From IMG/VR virus record IMGVR_UViG_3300025141_016157, positions 62,001 through 126,000 of that record: a stretch of DNA of 64,000 nucleotides; one strand, written 5' to 3'. Positions 53,010 through 61,521 of the stretch are shown piece after piece. Under the pieces are notes generated by a model. The model made no database searches. It was given only the letters and a program-made list of their open reading frames with translations, and was not told the DNA's origin. Position numbers and translations under genes: made by a program. Numbering within the stretch: position 1 is the first letter of the stretch; every line of letters starts with the position of its first letter. The DNA comes from a virus.

Positions 53010-53060
53010 ATGAAGATAACAGAGTCAAGAATCAGAAGAATTATAAGAGAAGAGCTTCTT
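53010..53060 (+). repeat. Conserved N-terminal coding cassette, copy A
   Basis: These 51 nt encode residues 1-17 (MKITESRIRRIIREELL) and match 55316-55366 at 48 of 51 positions. A 24-nt block within it is also identical in the 54382 gene. The payload sequences behind the cassette are unrelated, which points to cassette shuffling. Confidence 0.7.
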
Positions 53061-54341
53061 CAGGAATCTAGTGACTTTAGATTTGACATTAACAAAAGTG
53101 TATATGTACTTCCTGATGCGCAGGTAGAGATTGAAAAAGCGGGGGATGGCTGGCTATTAAAGATCAGGAATTTACAAGCAGGACAATTTGGTTCAGTTCC
53201 TTTGAACATCTACGGACCATCCTACATGCTTGATTCGCTTGTACCACACGGAGCAGAGCCGGGCGATAAGCATCATAGGTTCTTGCAATCTGTAGGCTTT
53301 CCATTTGATGATCATCCTCCCTACGAAACCTGGGAGAATGAATTTCCCGGGGGCGCCAGAAGATTTATCACTGATGGTGACTACCTTGATCAGTACCTTG
53401 AAAGATTTCACAAAGATGAGGAATTTACTAGTGAGTTCAGGCTAAGCTACTTTGGCTACGCTCAGGATGTCTTACAGGGAATTCGCTTAACGCTTGATAG
53501 AATTGACAGCTATATACATAGCAATAGGGTTCAAAATATCATAGCTAGGGATCATGATGATTTTAAAGATAAGCTTGCAAAATTTTTCTCAATAAGTGAA
53601 ATAAACATTGTTGATAAGACAGCACGAGATACGGCTGGTTTCTATATGCCATCTGAACACAGTATCACAATTGCAGTTGCAAGAAACCCGCGTAAGGTGA
53701 CAAGGGAAACAACCTATCATGAATTTCTTCATCACTGGCAAGAAATTTTTGATGAACCTGAAAATTTTGATTGGAAGTTTCGTCCACTTGAACGTGAAGA
53801 TGAGACAGGCTTAGGGCAAGAAGATGAAACATATGAAGCTCTTTATTCACAACTAATGGCTGCCTCAAATATTCCAGTAAGAAGGTGGCTTAGGAACCTC
53901 GGAGCAAGCTATCTTAATCTTCCTACTAATTTTGACAGATATACTGTTAGAGAGTCAATGAGAAAAGCTGAAAGCTTTGAGATGTCATTAAGCGCTGATG
54001 ATAAGGGGGAGTGGAGTGGTTTTGATTCAGTCTTTAAGGCATTTTACCAGTTTCAGGAAAACCACTTTACAATGTCCCTAAGACGACTCTTTATGATCTT
54101 AAATAACTTAGGATATGATTTAGATTTAACTAGTGATAATAGCATTGAAAGATTTAAAGAGGGATTAAATTTATTTTTAAGATTTGGATTTCCACACAGC
54201 GTATATCTTAAAAACAGGGATTTGATTGCGTTACCTTTGTTTCTTAAGCCTACACCAAAGAATATAAATTTAATCACAAGAATAGGTGATACTCTTGCTT
54301 CTAATGAAATACATTCTGACAGTGGTACTGAAACTGTATAA
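53010..54341 (+). CDS. Capsid-targeting-like N-terminus plus HExxH metallopeptidase
   Basis: This 443-aa protein begins MKITESRIRRIIREELLQES with a possible LQE|S cleavage at residue 19. TTYHEFLHHWQEIF (His237-Glu238-His241) is a zinc-peptidase motif, with EDETYEALYSQL (Glu276) as probable third ligand. The first 200 residues have mixed strands and no clear family. The start codon lacks a good ribosome site. Its first 51 nt match the 55316 gene at 48 positions, indicating a shared, recently copied leader cassette. The protease target is unknown. Confidence 0.74.
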   Translation: MKITESRIRRIIREELLQESSDFRFDINKSVYVLPDAQVEIEKAGDGWLLKIRNLQAGQFGSVPLNIYGPSYMLDSLVPHGAEPGDKHHRFLQSVGFPFDDHPPYETWENEFPGGARRFITDGDYLDQYLERFHKDEEFTSEFRLSYFGYAQDVLQGIRLTLDRIDSYIHSNRVQNIIARDHDDFKDKLAKFFSISEINIVDKTARDTAGFYMPSEHSITIAVARNPRKVTRETTYHEFLHHWQEIFDEPENFDWKFRPLEREDETGLGQEDETYEALYSQLMAASNIPVRRWLRNLGASYLNLPTNFDRYTVRESMRKAESFEMSLSADDKGEWSGFDSVFKAFYQFQENHFTMSLRRLFMILNNLGYDLDLTSDNSIERFKEGLNLFLRFGFPHSVYLKNRDLIALPLFLKPTPKNINLITRIGDTLASNEIHSDSGTETV

Positions 54342-54381
54342 AACAATTATTAAGAATAATTATATTAAGAGCAAAGTTATT

Positions 54382-55314
54382 ATGAAAATCACACACAAGC
54401 GGCTAAAAAGAATTATAAGAGAAGAGCTTCTACGTGAGGCCAGTGGAGCTGCAGGTCCGGGCACAGTTCCAGGATACAATTATATTGAGGTATCTGAGTA
54501 CAGAGGTAAACCTGCTCACATGATAAATGCTAAGCATCTCAAAAGAACTTTGAAAGAGACATTGGGTATAAAGCAACATGGAACGGCTGACGACCACTTC
54601 CACCAGGCGGGCTTGGGAGGTATTATTTCTGGTTGGGGAAGCCTAAGTAAGAAACTAACAAAAATCTGGAGCGATCGAATCCCCCAGGGACAAGGCGGTC
54701 ATGGAACGGGATGCCAAAGCTGCTGGGCAGACTTCTTTATTCTTGTAGATCTTGGAAAATGTGGAGCATCTCAGGCATACTTGATCCCTGGTGTTAGCGT
54801 TGTTGAAGATATTCCAATTATAGTATTTGGAGATATTAGTCTTGAGCCTCTAATTGATCACATAGCAGATGAAGCAGGCTTGGCGATAATTGGGAAAGGC
54901 GAAAAAAGAGATGATGCTGAACAACAGACTGTTGAAAATGAGTGGGCAGAATGGACAGGTAGACAGTATGAGCTTATTAGTAAATTTCATAATAAGGTGT
55001 ATTATGGAGGCGAGATGCTTTCCGACCTATTACACGATGCATTTGTTTTCCGGACACCAGTAATTGTTGTGCTCCCAAGGTCATCGCTAATTAAAGATAT
55101 TGATCCGTGTGTCATTGCTAAAAATTATCAACTTCTTAGAGCGCCACCGGTGACACCGGTGGCTCCAGCTGTTAAGGATGAAGTAGAGCTTGATCCTGCA
55201 AGCGTGGAGATAGATCCCCAGGGCCAGCAAATAGATATTGATTCTGAGATATATGATGCGCCTCTTGAGCCGTATAAATCTCCCTTTAGAACTCCAATAG
55301 GTAAGCAAGATTAA
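54382..55314 (+). CDS. Capsid-targeting-like N-terminus plus unknown domain
   Basis: This 310-aa protein starts at the ATG at 54382. A longer frame from 54286 overlaps the upstream gene and is excluded because MKITHKRLKRIIREELLREA begins here. Possible cleavage is LRE|A at residue 19. The body contains HGTADDHFHQAGLGGIISGW, a GTGCQSCWADFFILVDLG segment, and FRTPVIVVLPRSS, followed by a Pro/Val and acidic tail. No family is recognised. The AIIG and DDHFHQAG patches could be an active site, but none is proven. It ends one base before the next gene. Confidence 0.68.
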   Translation: MKITHKRLKRIIREELLREASGAAGPGTVPGYNYIEVSEYRGKPAHMINAKHLKRTLKETLGIKQHGTADDHFHQAGLGGIISGWGSLSKKLTKIWSDRIPQGQGGHGTGCQSCWADFFILVDLGKCGASQAYLIPGVSVVEDIPIIVFGDISLEPLIDHIADEAGLAIIGKGEKRDDAEQQTVENEWAEWTGRQYELISKFHNKVYYGGEMLSDLLHDAFVFRTPVIVVLPRSSLIKDIDPCVIAKNYQLLRAPPVTPVAPAVKDEVELDPASVEIDPQGQQIDIDSEIYDAPLEPYKSPFRTPIGKQD

Positions 55315-55315
55315 A

Positions 55316-55366
55316 ATGAAGATAACAGAATCCAGAATCAGAAGAATCATAAGAGAAGAGCTTCTT
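55316..55366 (+). repeat. Conserved N-terminal coding cassette, copy B
   Basis: These 51 nt code for MKITESRIRRIIREELL, the same 17 residues as copy A at 53010. The three differences are all third-position or synonymous changes, so the peptide is under constraint. Confidence 0.7.
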
Positions 55367-58300
55367 AAAGAAGATAGCGAAGATACCGTTCTAGGAAAAA
55401 TGAGCTGGCCCATGGCGCCTGGTGTCTCAGACCCGTTTGGTGAACTACGATCCTCAAATCCCCCACCAGTTCTTTCAACATCAATGTGGTATGACCTCGA
55501 TGGTGACGCAATGCTATCGAGTCATAAGATTGAATCAAAGAAATTTATTGAACACCTTATGGATACTATAGAGCACAGAGGTGGAGTTGCAAACTCTGTT
55601 GCAAATGCTGGACACATCGCAGCTGTCTACAAGGAAATGGGTGTTGAGACGCGAATAGCTCCATACCCTGGGCCTAAGCATTGGGGTGCAGGAGATTATG
55701 AGTCATGGGGAGAGTTTCCAGGATCAGCAAGAAGTTTTTTTAAAAAGTATGACCCATGGGTTCTTGATGCGGACGAGATATTTCTCGTAACAGTTGATAA
55801 TACTTCTTACAGGGCTCCTGGCCAAAAAGTTACAGAGATTGAACCTGAAGATATGGAGATGGGAGTTGAATACGGAGGAACAACTGATCCCGCAGCTGGC
55901 AAGATTAAGCGAGCACTTAGCTCTCTACTTGGTGACCTTACGCTTCCTGCCCATTACGATCCTTCACCAGTTCAACTGACCGCTGCTAAATCATGGCTGT
56001 CTCAATGGCTTCCAGGAGGAAATCCATCTCCTGAAATGGCTAGGGCAATGGCAGCTACAAATCCATACAATGCTGTCTGGGAAACATTTCTAGGTCCAAT
56101 AAAAGAGTGTCTAAGCGGTCAAGCAGCTGCCAAAGAAGAAGCTACTCGAAGAGCATCAAAGCAGGATGATTTCTATTCTAGAGAAGGGGCAGACATAACC
56201 TTTGCTGGAGGAGCAACGTCAGAGGATACCCAGGCTGTTCTCAAACAAATGCAAAAAACTGGGGAGGCAGAAAAGATATCAGATGAATCAATTGGGACTT
56301 CTTCTGCTGGTCTGTGTGCATCAGCCAGAGCATCAGAGCTTATAGCATTGTTAGTTTTGCCATCTGGACAGTTTACTTTAGCCGGAAGGATTGCGCTAGC
56401 AGCTGGTCTCGTTCATCTTGCAAGAGGCTCTCACAGAGAGGCTATGTTTGAACTACTGCTTGGTGCATTTGAGATTGTAGCAGCAACCAAAGCGATTGTA
56501 AGATATACCGCAGTAGTTAAAAGTGCACTTAGGTCAGGAAAGCTTCCGGCAGATGACATTCTCGAAGAAATGATTAAAGCTGGAGTATTTGAAGAGCATG
56601 CTGATATAATAAGGCGGTTAGCAAGACAGCCAAAGATGGAGGAAGAAGTTCAAGCTATGCGCCAAGAGATGGCAAGAGTAATCGAGACAATGGATAGTAC
56701 AGATCCCTTGAAGCCTTATCTGGATGCATATGTTAGAGGAGCCAGTTCAGATGAGCTTAGGGGAATATACAAGGCTGCCAAGGCTGAGATTGAGTCTGGA
56801 GCTCGCTGGGACATTCACACGTCAACTAGACGTGCAGCTGATATTGATCCAGATGAGCTCGATGCGTGGCTAGAAAGACTTGAGGACTTACCGCTTACAT
56901 CATCTCCTGGATCTAGAAAAGCTGTAATAGACAAGTATATAGAATCTCAGATCAGTATAAATAGAGCTCTGGAAGCTGAACAGGCAACAGCAAGAGGTGC
57001 AGGTCGAGGGAAATCGACTCCGGAAAATCCATGGGGAAAGGGTCCTGAGCCTAAAGCAATTAGACCCGCAGGATCTAAGGCGCCATTAGCACAAACAGCC
57101 AATATGGGAAGACAGATTATTGATTTAGCATATGCCAAATTACGATCGATACCTGATGGTAAAATTTATAAGATTGCAAAATTCGAAAGAGGTCACTTCA
57201 GCGACGTTGATAGAATTGAAATTAGACTGGATGGTTTGTTTGATGTTGATGATATTGAAAAAATTGTTGACGACTCTCTCGGTGACTATCTAAACACGCT
57301 CACACCCCCGCAGGCATCAAGGTATAAGCAAGATGTTATTGAAGAAATCCAAAACCTTGACTTTGTAGTAGGACCAAGGACTCCTGACAGGGTGGGACAA
57401 TATGTCCAATCCGGACCTGGTCAAAGAGGCCAAGTCTGGGTTGAACCGTTTGACAAAGAAGAGTGGAAGGCTATAGTAGGAACCAATAGAGATCGACCAG
57501 ATTTTGAAGAAGCCGTTAAAAAAGCTTTTATCGACGCTCTAGATTCTGGAACAAAATTTGATTTGCCAGAGCAGGTGAGAAATACACTTTCTCATGAACT
57601 TGGTCACTGGATAGACCTCACTATCGAGGGAAATAAATATGATCACCTTATTGTAGATTCAAATGGAATTCCCATGAGGGAAATCGATGGCAAGCAGATG
57701 ACATTTGATCAAGCTGTCAAAGAAAGAAAAGTTAAAACAATAGAAGAATGGCTACAGGACCCGCCGGATATCTTTGGAGATTTCGTAACGCAACCCTGGC
57801 ATGGAAGAATTGGGGAGCTAGATGCTGAAATAACAAGAGGCGTAACAGATTTTCAAGATTCCCTAGAGGCATCAATTAAAAGAATTCGTGACCTTGATGA
57901 TCAATATAAGCTTCCCTGGGATATCTCTCCCAGAAAGCCGCCGCGAGATCAACAGCCAGTAGCATCTGATAGTCCGTCAGCATGGGATAGAAGAAGTACT
58001 ACCAAACACCCATCACAGACTACTCGCAGACAAGAGCCGAAAAAATGGGATGATGCAGAGACAAAGTCAGCAATGCACAAAGAAGAGATGGCAGAGATCG
58101 GCTTGGACGAACTAGATTATACATATCAAATATTGACTGATAAAGATCTATTTAGGGATATATTTGTCGGAGACTACTTTCCTATTGAGCCTAACCGTGG
58201 GTATCTTGATGATTATGGATGGGTAGGAAGTGCAGAAAATATCGTAGATCAAAAGATTGATGACGTTCTTTTCGAACCTGGCGGATTATGGGACTGGGCT

Positions 58301-58393
58301 AGAAAGGAAGCAGGAATAAACGTTGAGTACATTGACATGCAGGAGTCAGTTGTATATGTGTCTCGGTGGATGAAACTTGCAGGTATAAAATGA
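55316..58393 (+). CDS. Very large capsid-targeting-like protein with HExxH motif
   Basis: This 1025-aa multidomain protein begins MKITESRIRRIIREELLKED with possible LKE|D cleavage at residue 19. Residues 50-160 form a compact domain (HWGAGDYESWGEFPGSARSF). Residues 335-400 contain a hydrophobic stretch (IALLVLPSGQFTLAGRIALA) and helices, possibly for membrane interaction. A Pro/Gly linker lies near 560-590. Zinc-peptidase TLSHELGHWIDL (His760-Glu761-His764) follows, then a Pro/Arg-rich disordered part (about 875-910). It ends VSRWMKLAGIK, like the scaffold end. Its size and layout suggest an ejected effector, which is inference. Confidence 0.72.
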   Translation: MKITESRIRRIIREELLKEDSEDTVLGKMSWPMAPGVSDPFGELRSSNPPPVLSTSMWYDLDGDAMLSSHKIESKKFIEHLMDTIEHRGGVANSVANAGHIAAVYKEMGVETRIAPYPGPKHWGAGDYESWGEFPGSARSFFKKYDPWVLDADEIFLVTVDNTSYRAPGQKVTEIEPEDMEMGVEYGGTTDPAAGKIKRALSSLLGDLTLPAHYDPSPVQLTAAKSWLSQWLPGGNPSPEMARAMAATNPYNAVWETFLGPIKECLSGQAAAKEEATRRASKQDDFYSREGADITFAGGATSEDTQAVLKQMQKTGEAEKISDESIGTSSAGLCASARASELIALLVLPSGQFTLAGRIALAAGLVHLARGSHREAMFELLLGAFEIVAATKAIVRYTAVVKSALRSGKLPADDILEEMIKAGVFEEHADIIRRLARQPKMEEEVQAMRQEMARVIETMDSTDPLKPYLDAYVRGASSDELRGIYKAAKAEIESGARWDIHTSTRRAADIDPDELDAWLERLEDLPLTSSPGSRKAVIDKYIESQISINRALEAEQATARGAGRGKSTPENPWGKGPEPKAIRPAGSKAPLAQTANMGRQIIDLAYAKLRSIPDGKIYKIAKFERGHFSDVDRIEIRLDGLFDVDDIEKIVDDSLGDYLNTLTPPQASRYKQDVIEEIQNLDFVVGPRTPDRVGQYVQSGPGQRGQVWVEPFDKEEWKAIVGTNRDRPDFEEAVKKAFIDALDSGTKFDLPEQVRNTLSHELGHWIDLTIEGNKYDHLIVDSNGIPMREIDGKQMTFDQAVKERKVKTIEEWLQDPPDIFGDFVTQPWHGRIGELDAEITRGVTDFQDSLEASIKRIRDLDDQYKLPWDISPRKPPRDQQPVASDSPSAWDRRSTTKHPSQTTRRQEPKKWDDAETKSAMHKEEMAEIGLDELDYTYQILTDKDLFRDIFVGDYFPIEPNRGYLDDYGWVGSAENIVDQKIDDVLFEPGGLWDWARKEAGINVEYIDMQESVVYVSRWMKLAGIK

Positions 58394-58539
58394 AGATAAA
58401 AGGTGCCACCCAGGCTCACAAGGGTCATCTTGATTTCGAAGATGATGAAGAAATAGACATCGAATTTGATGATTACGATTCTCCATTCACTACAGACTTC
58501 TGTGAAATGTTTCCTGATCACCCGAAATGCAGAGATTAA
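58390..58539 (+). CDS. Short acidic protein
   Basis: This 49-aa frame starts with ATGA overlapping the stop of the 1025-aa gene, so it is probably translationally coupled. It begins MKIKGATQAHKGHLDFEDDE, is very acidic in the middle, and ends TTDFCEMFPDHPKCRD with two cysteines. No family is recognised. The overlap and the tight end before a promoter support a real gene, but its shortness limits certainty. Confidence 0.5.
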   Translation: MKIKGATQAHKGHLDFEDDEEIDIEFDDYDSPFTTDFCEMFPDHPKCRD

Positions 58540-58552
58540 TTTATATCAAATC

Positions 58553-58581
58553 TTAAAAACTTTAAACTATCATGTTATAAT
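58553..58581 (+). promoter_or_regulatory. Extended -10 promoter giving a predicted leaderless mRNA
   Basis: TTAAAA (58553-58558), 17 bp, TATAAT (58576-58581) preceded by TGT. The predicted start is 58588, the A of the second ATG in the ATGATG at 58585. No ribosome binding site is present. It mirrors the site before 26979: ATGTTATAAT, six bases, then ATG. Confidence 0.5.
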
Positions 58582-58584
58582 AAT

Positions 58585-59493
58585 ATGATGTTAATGTTTC
58601 CAACACAAAATTTATTTATCGAAGGTCCTGACTGTTCAGGAAAGACAACACTCGTTAGAAATATTCACGATCTTTCCAGATACAAATGGCATATTCATGA
58701 TAGATCTCAGATATCAAGAAAGATCTTTAAGTATGAATACAGTAGAAATCTTTACTATTCTGACGATGATTTTCACAGGGAGATTTTTAATCTTAACAAT
58801 AGGTTTATTTTTCTACTCCCAGATATTGAAATAATAAAAGATAGATTTAAATTGAGAGGGGATAATATTCACAAGAGTATAAGCGATATTGAAAAAGTTT
58901 ATCATCTTTTTAAAGAAGAGCTTGAGCGTATCTCCAGTTTACCAAATATTATACCGTGTTTCTCAGTTGCGACACCCAGGGCTGTTGAAGCTCTATGCAC
59001 AACGCTGTCTCTAATAGAAAGAACAATGCTGAGAGAAGTTTCAGATCAAGTTATAAAATCTGTCAATTTTTGTGGTGATGAATGCTTTCCTATTGAGTTT
59101 ACTCTGTACGACAATGGAATGTTTGAAGAGGCAGATCCATTATCAATGAGATATAAGCCCGAGGAGGAGTATTATGAAAAAATCTATGATAGAGTTCACA
59201 ATAAAATTACAAATGAAATGCTGGGAAAAAATGAGTATAGTAGAACAGAATCATTTTTATCAAGAAGATTTGTTTATTCCGATGATAGTTGCATATCATT
59301 TATTCAGCTTTCAGTAAGAAAAAATGTTATGGATTTTCACACAGTAATAAGATCAACAGACGTCAAGAATATCTTTCCTCATGATCTTAAATTTTTATAC
59401 TATCTTGCATCAACATGTTACAAAAGGTTCAAAGATAAGTGTAGTTCAGCAAGGCTTCGTTTTAATTTGAACTCTGCACACATAATTAGTTAA
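58585..59493 (+). CDS. P-loop nucleotide kinase-like domain fused to ThyA-like C-terminal domain
   Basis: This 302-aa protein has FIEGPDCSGKTT (Walker A, about residues 11-22) and a helical region resembling thymidylate kinase-type enzymes (residues 1-150). From about 160 onward, ISFIQLSVRKNVMDFHTVIR, STDVKNIFPHDLKFLYYLAS and LNSAHII match the substrate-binding end of ThyA-family enzymes. The ThyA catalytic Pro-Cys loop is not seen. It could be a kinase with a nucleotide-recognition domain. The start is one of the ATGATG codons at 58585/58588. Confidence 0.66.
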   Translation: MMLMFPTQNLFIEGPDCSGKTTLVRNIHDLSRYKWHIHDRSQISRKIFKYEYSRNLYYSDDDFHREIFNLNNRFIFLLPDIEIIKDRFKLRGDNIHKSISDIEKVYHLFKEELERISSLPNIIPCFSVATPRAVEALCTTLSLIERTMLREVSDQVIKSVNFCGDECFPIEFTLYDNGMFEEADPLSMRYKPEEEYYEKIYDRVHNKITNEMLGKNEYSRTESFLSRRFVYSDDSCISFIQLSVRKNVMDFHTVIRSTDVKNIFPHDLKFLYYLASTCYKRFKDKCSSARLRFNLNSAHIIS

Positions 59494-59519
59494 AATAATA
59501 ATATAGGATTGGAGAATTT

Positions 59520-60530
59520 ATGAGAGCACTAATCACAGGAGGTTGCGGATTTATTGGATCAAATCTTGCAAAAGCTCTTGTATCAAATGGCTGGACAGTA
59601 GACGTAGTAGATAATATGTCAGCAGGATCAATTTCTGCACTTGATAACTTAAAGATAAGACAATTACCCAATGCAAGCTTTTTACCACATTTTTATGAAA
59701 GTACTACTGGGACGGAAAGGGAAAGGATGCAAGATGAAATCTTGGTCATACCCGACGATCTTTCGCATGAATCAGTTTTAAATCATATAAGATCAAAAAT
59801 GTATGATATTGTCTTTCATCAGGCAGCAATACCACGAGTAAGCTACTCAGTTGAAAATCCTGCAGAAACCACATACGAAAATATTACAAAAACAGTTTCA
59901 CTTTTTGAAGCTTGTAATGGAAATGTTAAAAGGGTCGTCTGGGCATCTTCATCTTCAGTATATGGTGGCGCAAAGATTCTTCCAACTCCAGAATCAGAAA
60001 GAGGAAAGATGCTACCTCTTTCTCCATACGCCTGGCAAAAATTTGCGATTGAAGACTTTTCAAAGATTTGTGGAACACTCTATAATTTAGACATAGTGTG
60101 TTTAAGATATTTTAATGTTTTTGGACCTGGTCAGCTTGGAGACTCTCCGTATGCAACTGCAATATCTGCATGGTGCAATGCTGTAAAGAAAGGTTGCGGC
60201 CTTAGGAGTGACGGAGACGGCAATCAATCAAGAGATCTCTGCTATATAGAAAATGTTATCCATGCTAATATTCTAGCTGCTACTTCAAGTAAGACATTTA
60301 ACGGTAGATGCTATAATGTAGCTTGCGGAGATAGAGTTTCAAATAATGAAATATTAGAGTTTTTTACTAATAAATTTGATGCTAGTATTATAAATGCACC
60401 TGAGAGACCTGGTGATGTCAAGCATACACAGGCAGATATAACTAGAATACAAGATGAGCTTGGGTATTCACCAATTGTTGAATTTTGGGAAGGTCTAGAT
60501 AAAACTATCAAATGGTGGGGTCTTGAGTGA
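59520..60530 (+). CDS. NAD-dependent sugar epimerase/dehydratase
   Basis: This 336-aa short-chain dehydrogenase-type enzyme has ITGGCGFIGSNLAKAL (NAD-binding Rossmann motif, residues 5-20), a VWASSSSVYGGAK serine region, and SPYAWQKFAIE with the Tyr-x3-Lys pair (about 169-173). The overall pattern is like UDP-glucose 4-epimerase or related enzymes. It should alter nucleotide sugars. It overlaps the cupin gene by 4 nt (GTGA), so the two probably work together, perhaps in glycan synthesis. Confidence 0.86.
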   Translation: MRALITGGCGFIGSNLAKALVSNGWTVDVVDNMSAGSISALDNLKIRQLPNASFLPHFYESTTGTERERMQDEILVIPDDLSHESVLNHIRSKMYDIVFHQAAIPRVSYSVENPAETTYENITKTVSLFEACNGNVKRVVWASSSSVYGGAKILPTPESERGKMLPLSPYAWQKFAIEDFSKICGTLYNLDIVCLRYFNVFGPGQLGDSPYATAISAWCNAVKKGCGLRSDGDGNQSRDLCYIENVIHANILAATSSKTFNGRCYNVACGDRVSNNEILEFFTNKFDASIINAPERPGDVKHTQADITRIQDELGYSPIVEFWEGLDKTIKWWGLE

Positions 60531-60952
60531 GTATTAAAATTCCAAAACATGTAAAATCTTCATGGGTAAAAAAAGGCATGTCAAAGCCAATACAAAAACC
60601 GTGGGGCCATGAATATGTGTGGGCAGGATTTTCAGGAATTCATGGAAAATCTCTATTTATAAAAAAAGATCATAGAACAAGCTTTAAGTATCATAGTTTA
60701 AAAACTGAAGTTTTGTTTCTTCAAAAAGGAACAGCAGAAGTTACGTTTGGCGATGAATACTCATTACGAGATCCAGTTGGACACCCATTTAAAATAGAAA
60801 TCATTGATGCCGGAAGCTCTCTAATGGTACAGTCAAATTGCCCCTATAGAATAAAAGCAATATCTGACTGTGAGATTATTGAAATAGGTAATAACTCATC
60901 AGATACACCAGTAAGAATAGAAGATGACTACGGAAGAATAGAAAATGAATAG
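60527..60952 (+). CDS. Cupin protein resembling mannose-6-phosphate isomerase type II
   Basis: This 141-aa protein starts at GTG, overlapping the epimerase stop. KPWGHEYVWAG, SFKYHSLKTEVLFLQKGTAE and SLMVQSNCPYRIKAI fit a cupin barrel with metal-binding His and Glu, as in the C-terminal domain of phosphomannose isomerase/GMP enzymes. It may modify sugars with the epimerase. The next gene overlaps it by 8 nt. Confidence 0.72.
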   Translation: MSIKIPKHVKSSWVKKGMSKPIQKPWGHEYVWAGFSGIHGKSLFIKKDHRTSFKYHSLKTEVLFLQKGTAEVTFGDEYSLRDPVGHPFKIEIIDAGSSLMVQSNCPYRIKAISDCEIIEIGNNSSDTPVRIEDDYGRIENE

Positions 60953-61514
60953 AATGCCAGAATTTATTATATTTACAGGTCCAATGTTTGGAGCAAAAAC
61001 AAGCAGGCTACTAGCAACAATTGATAGATTTTCATATCAAAATAGAAAAGTAATAGCATTTAAACCTAAAATAGATAGAAGATATTCGCAGACAGATATA
61101 ACAACACATAACGGAATTTCTATTGAAGCACATGCTGTCAATACAGGTGAAGATATAGTATCTCAGGTTCTTGAAAGAGAAGATTGCATAGACGTTGTAG
61201 CTGTTGATGAAGCATTTATGATAGAAGATTGTGCAGATTCCCTGTTAAAGCTATTTAGAATGGGAAAGACAATAGTAGTTTCATCTCTTCAGCTGTCTGC
61301 ATCTGGAAATGTTTTTACAGAGATTAGAGATATGATGCCATGGGCAACCAAGATAGAAGTTTGTCCAGCAGTTTGCACTGTTTCTGGTCATGATGCATAT
61401 TATACACACAAGAAGGTAGATGATCTTGCAGAAATTACTGTTGGTGGATCAGAGCTTTATGAACCTCGTTCATGGAAACATCATTCCTTCATGAATCAAA
61501 CTTTTAAAAATTGA
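60945..61514 (+). CDS. tdk: Thymidine kinase
   Basis: This 189-aa protein begins FIIFTGPMFGAKTSRLLATI, the thymidine kinase P-loop. The usual Gly-Lys is Ala-Lys here. KVIAFKPKIDRRYS and VAVDEAFMIED (Walker B-like, usually DEAQF) follow. One CxxxC (CPAVC) is seen; most enzymes carry two Cys pairs for zinc. It phosphorylates thymidine and fits with ThyX and dCMP deaminase. The ATG overlaps the cupin gene; a second ATG three codons later is possible. Confidence 0.82.
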   Translation: MNRMPEFIIFTGPMFGAKTSRLLATIDRFSYQNRKVIAFKPKIDRRYSQTDITTHNGISIEAHAVNTGEDIVSQVLEREDCIDVVAVDEAFMIEDCADSLLKLFRMGKTIVVSSLQLSASGNVFTEIRDMMPWATKIEVCPAVCTVSGHDAYYTHKKVDDLAEITVGGSELYEPRSWKHHSFMNQTFKN

Positions 61515-61521
61515 GAAAAAA

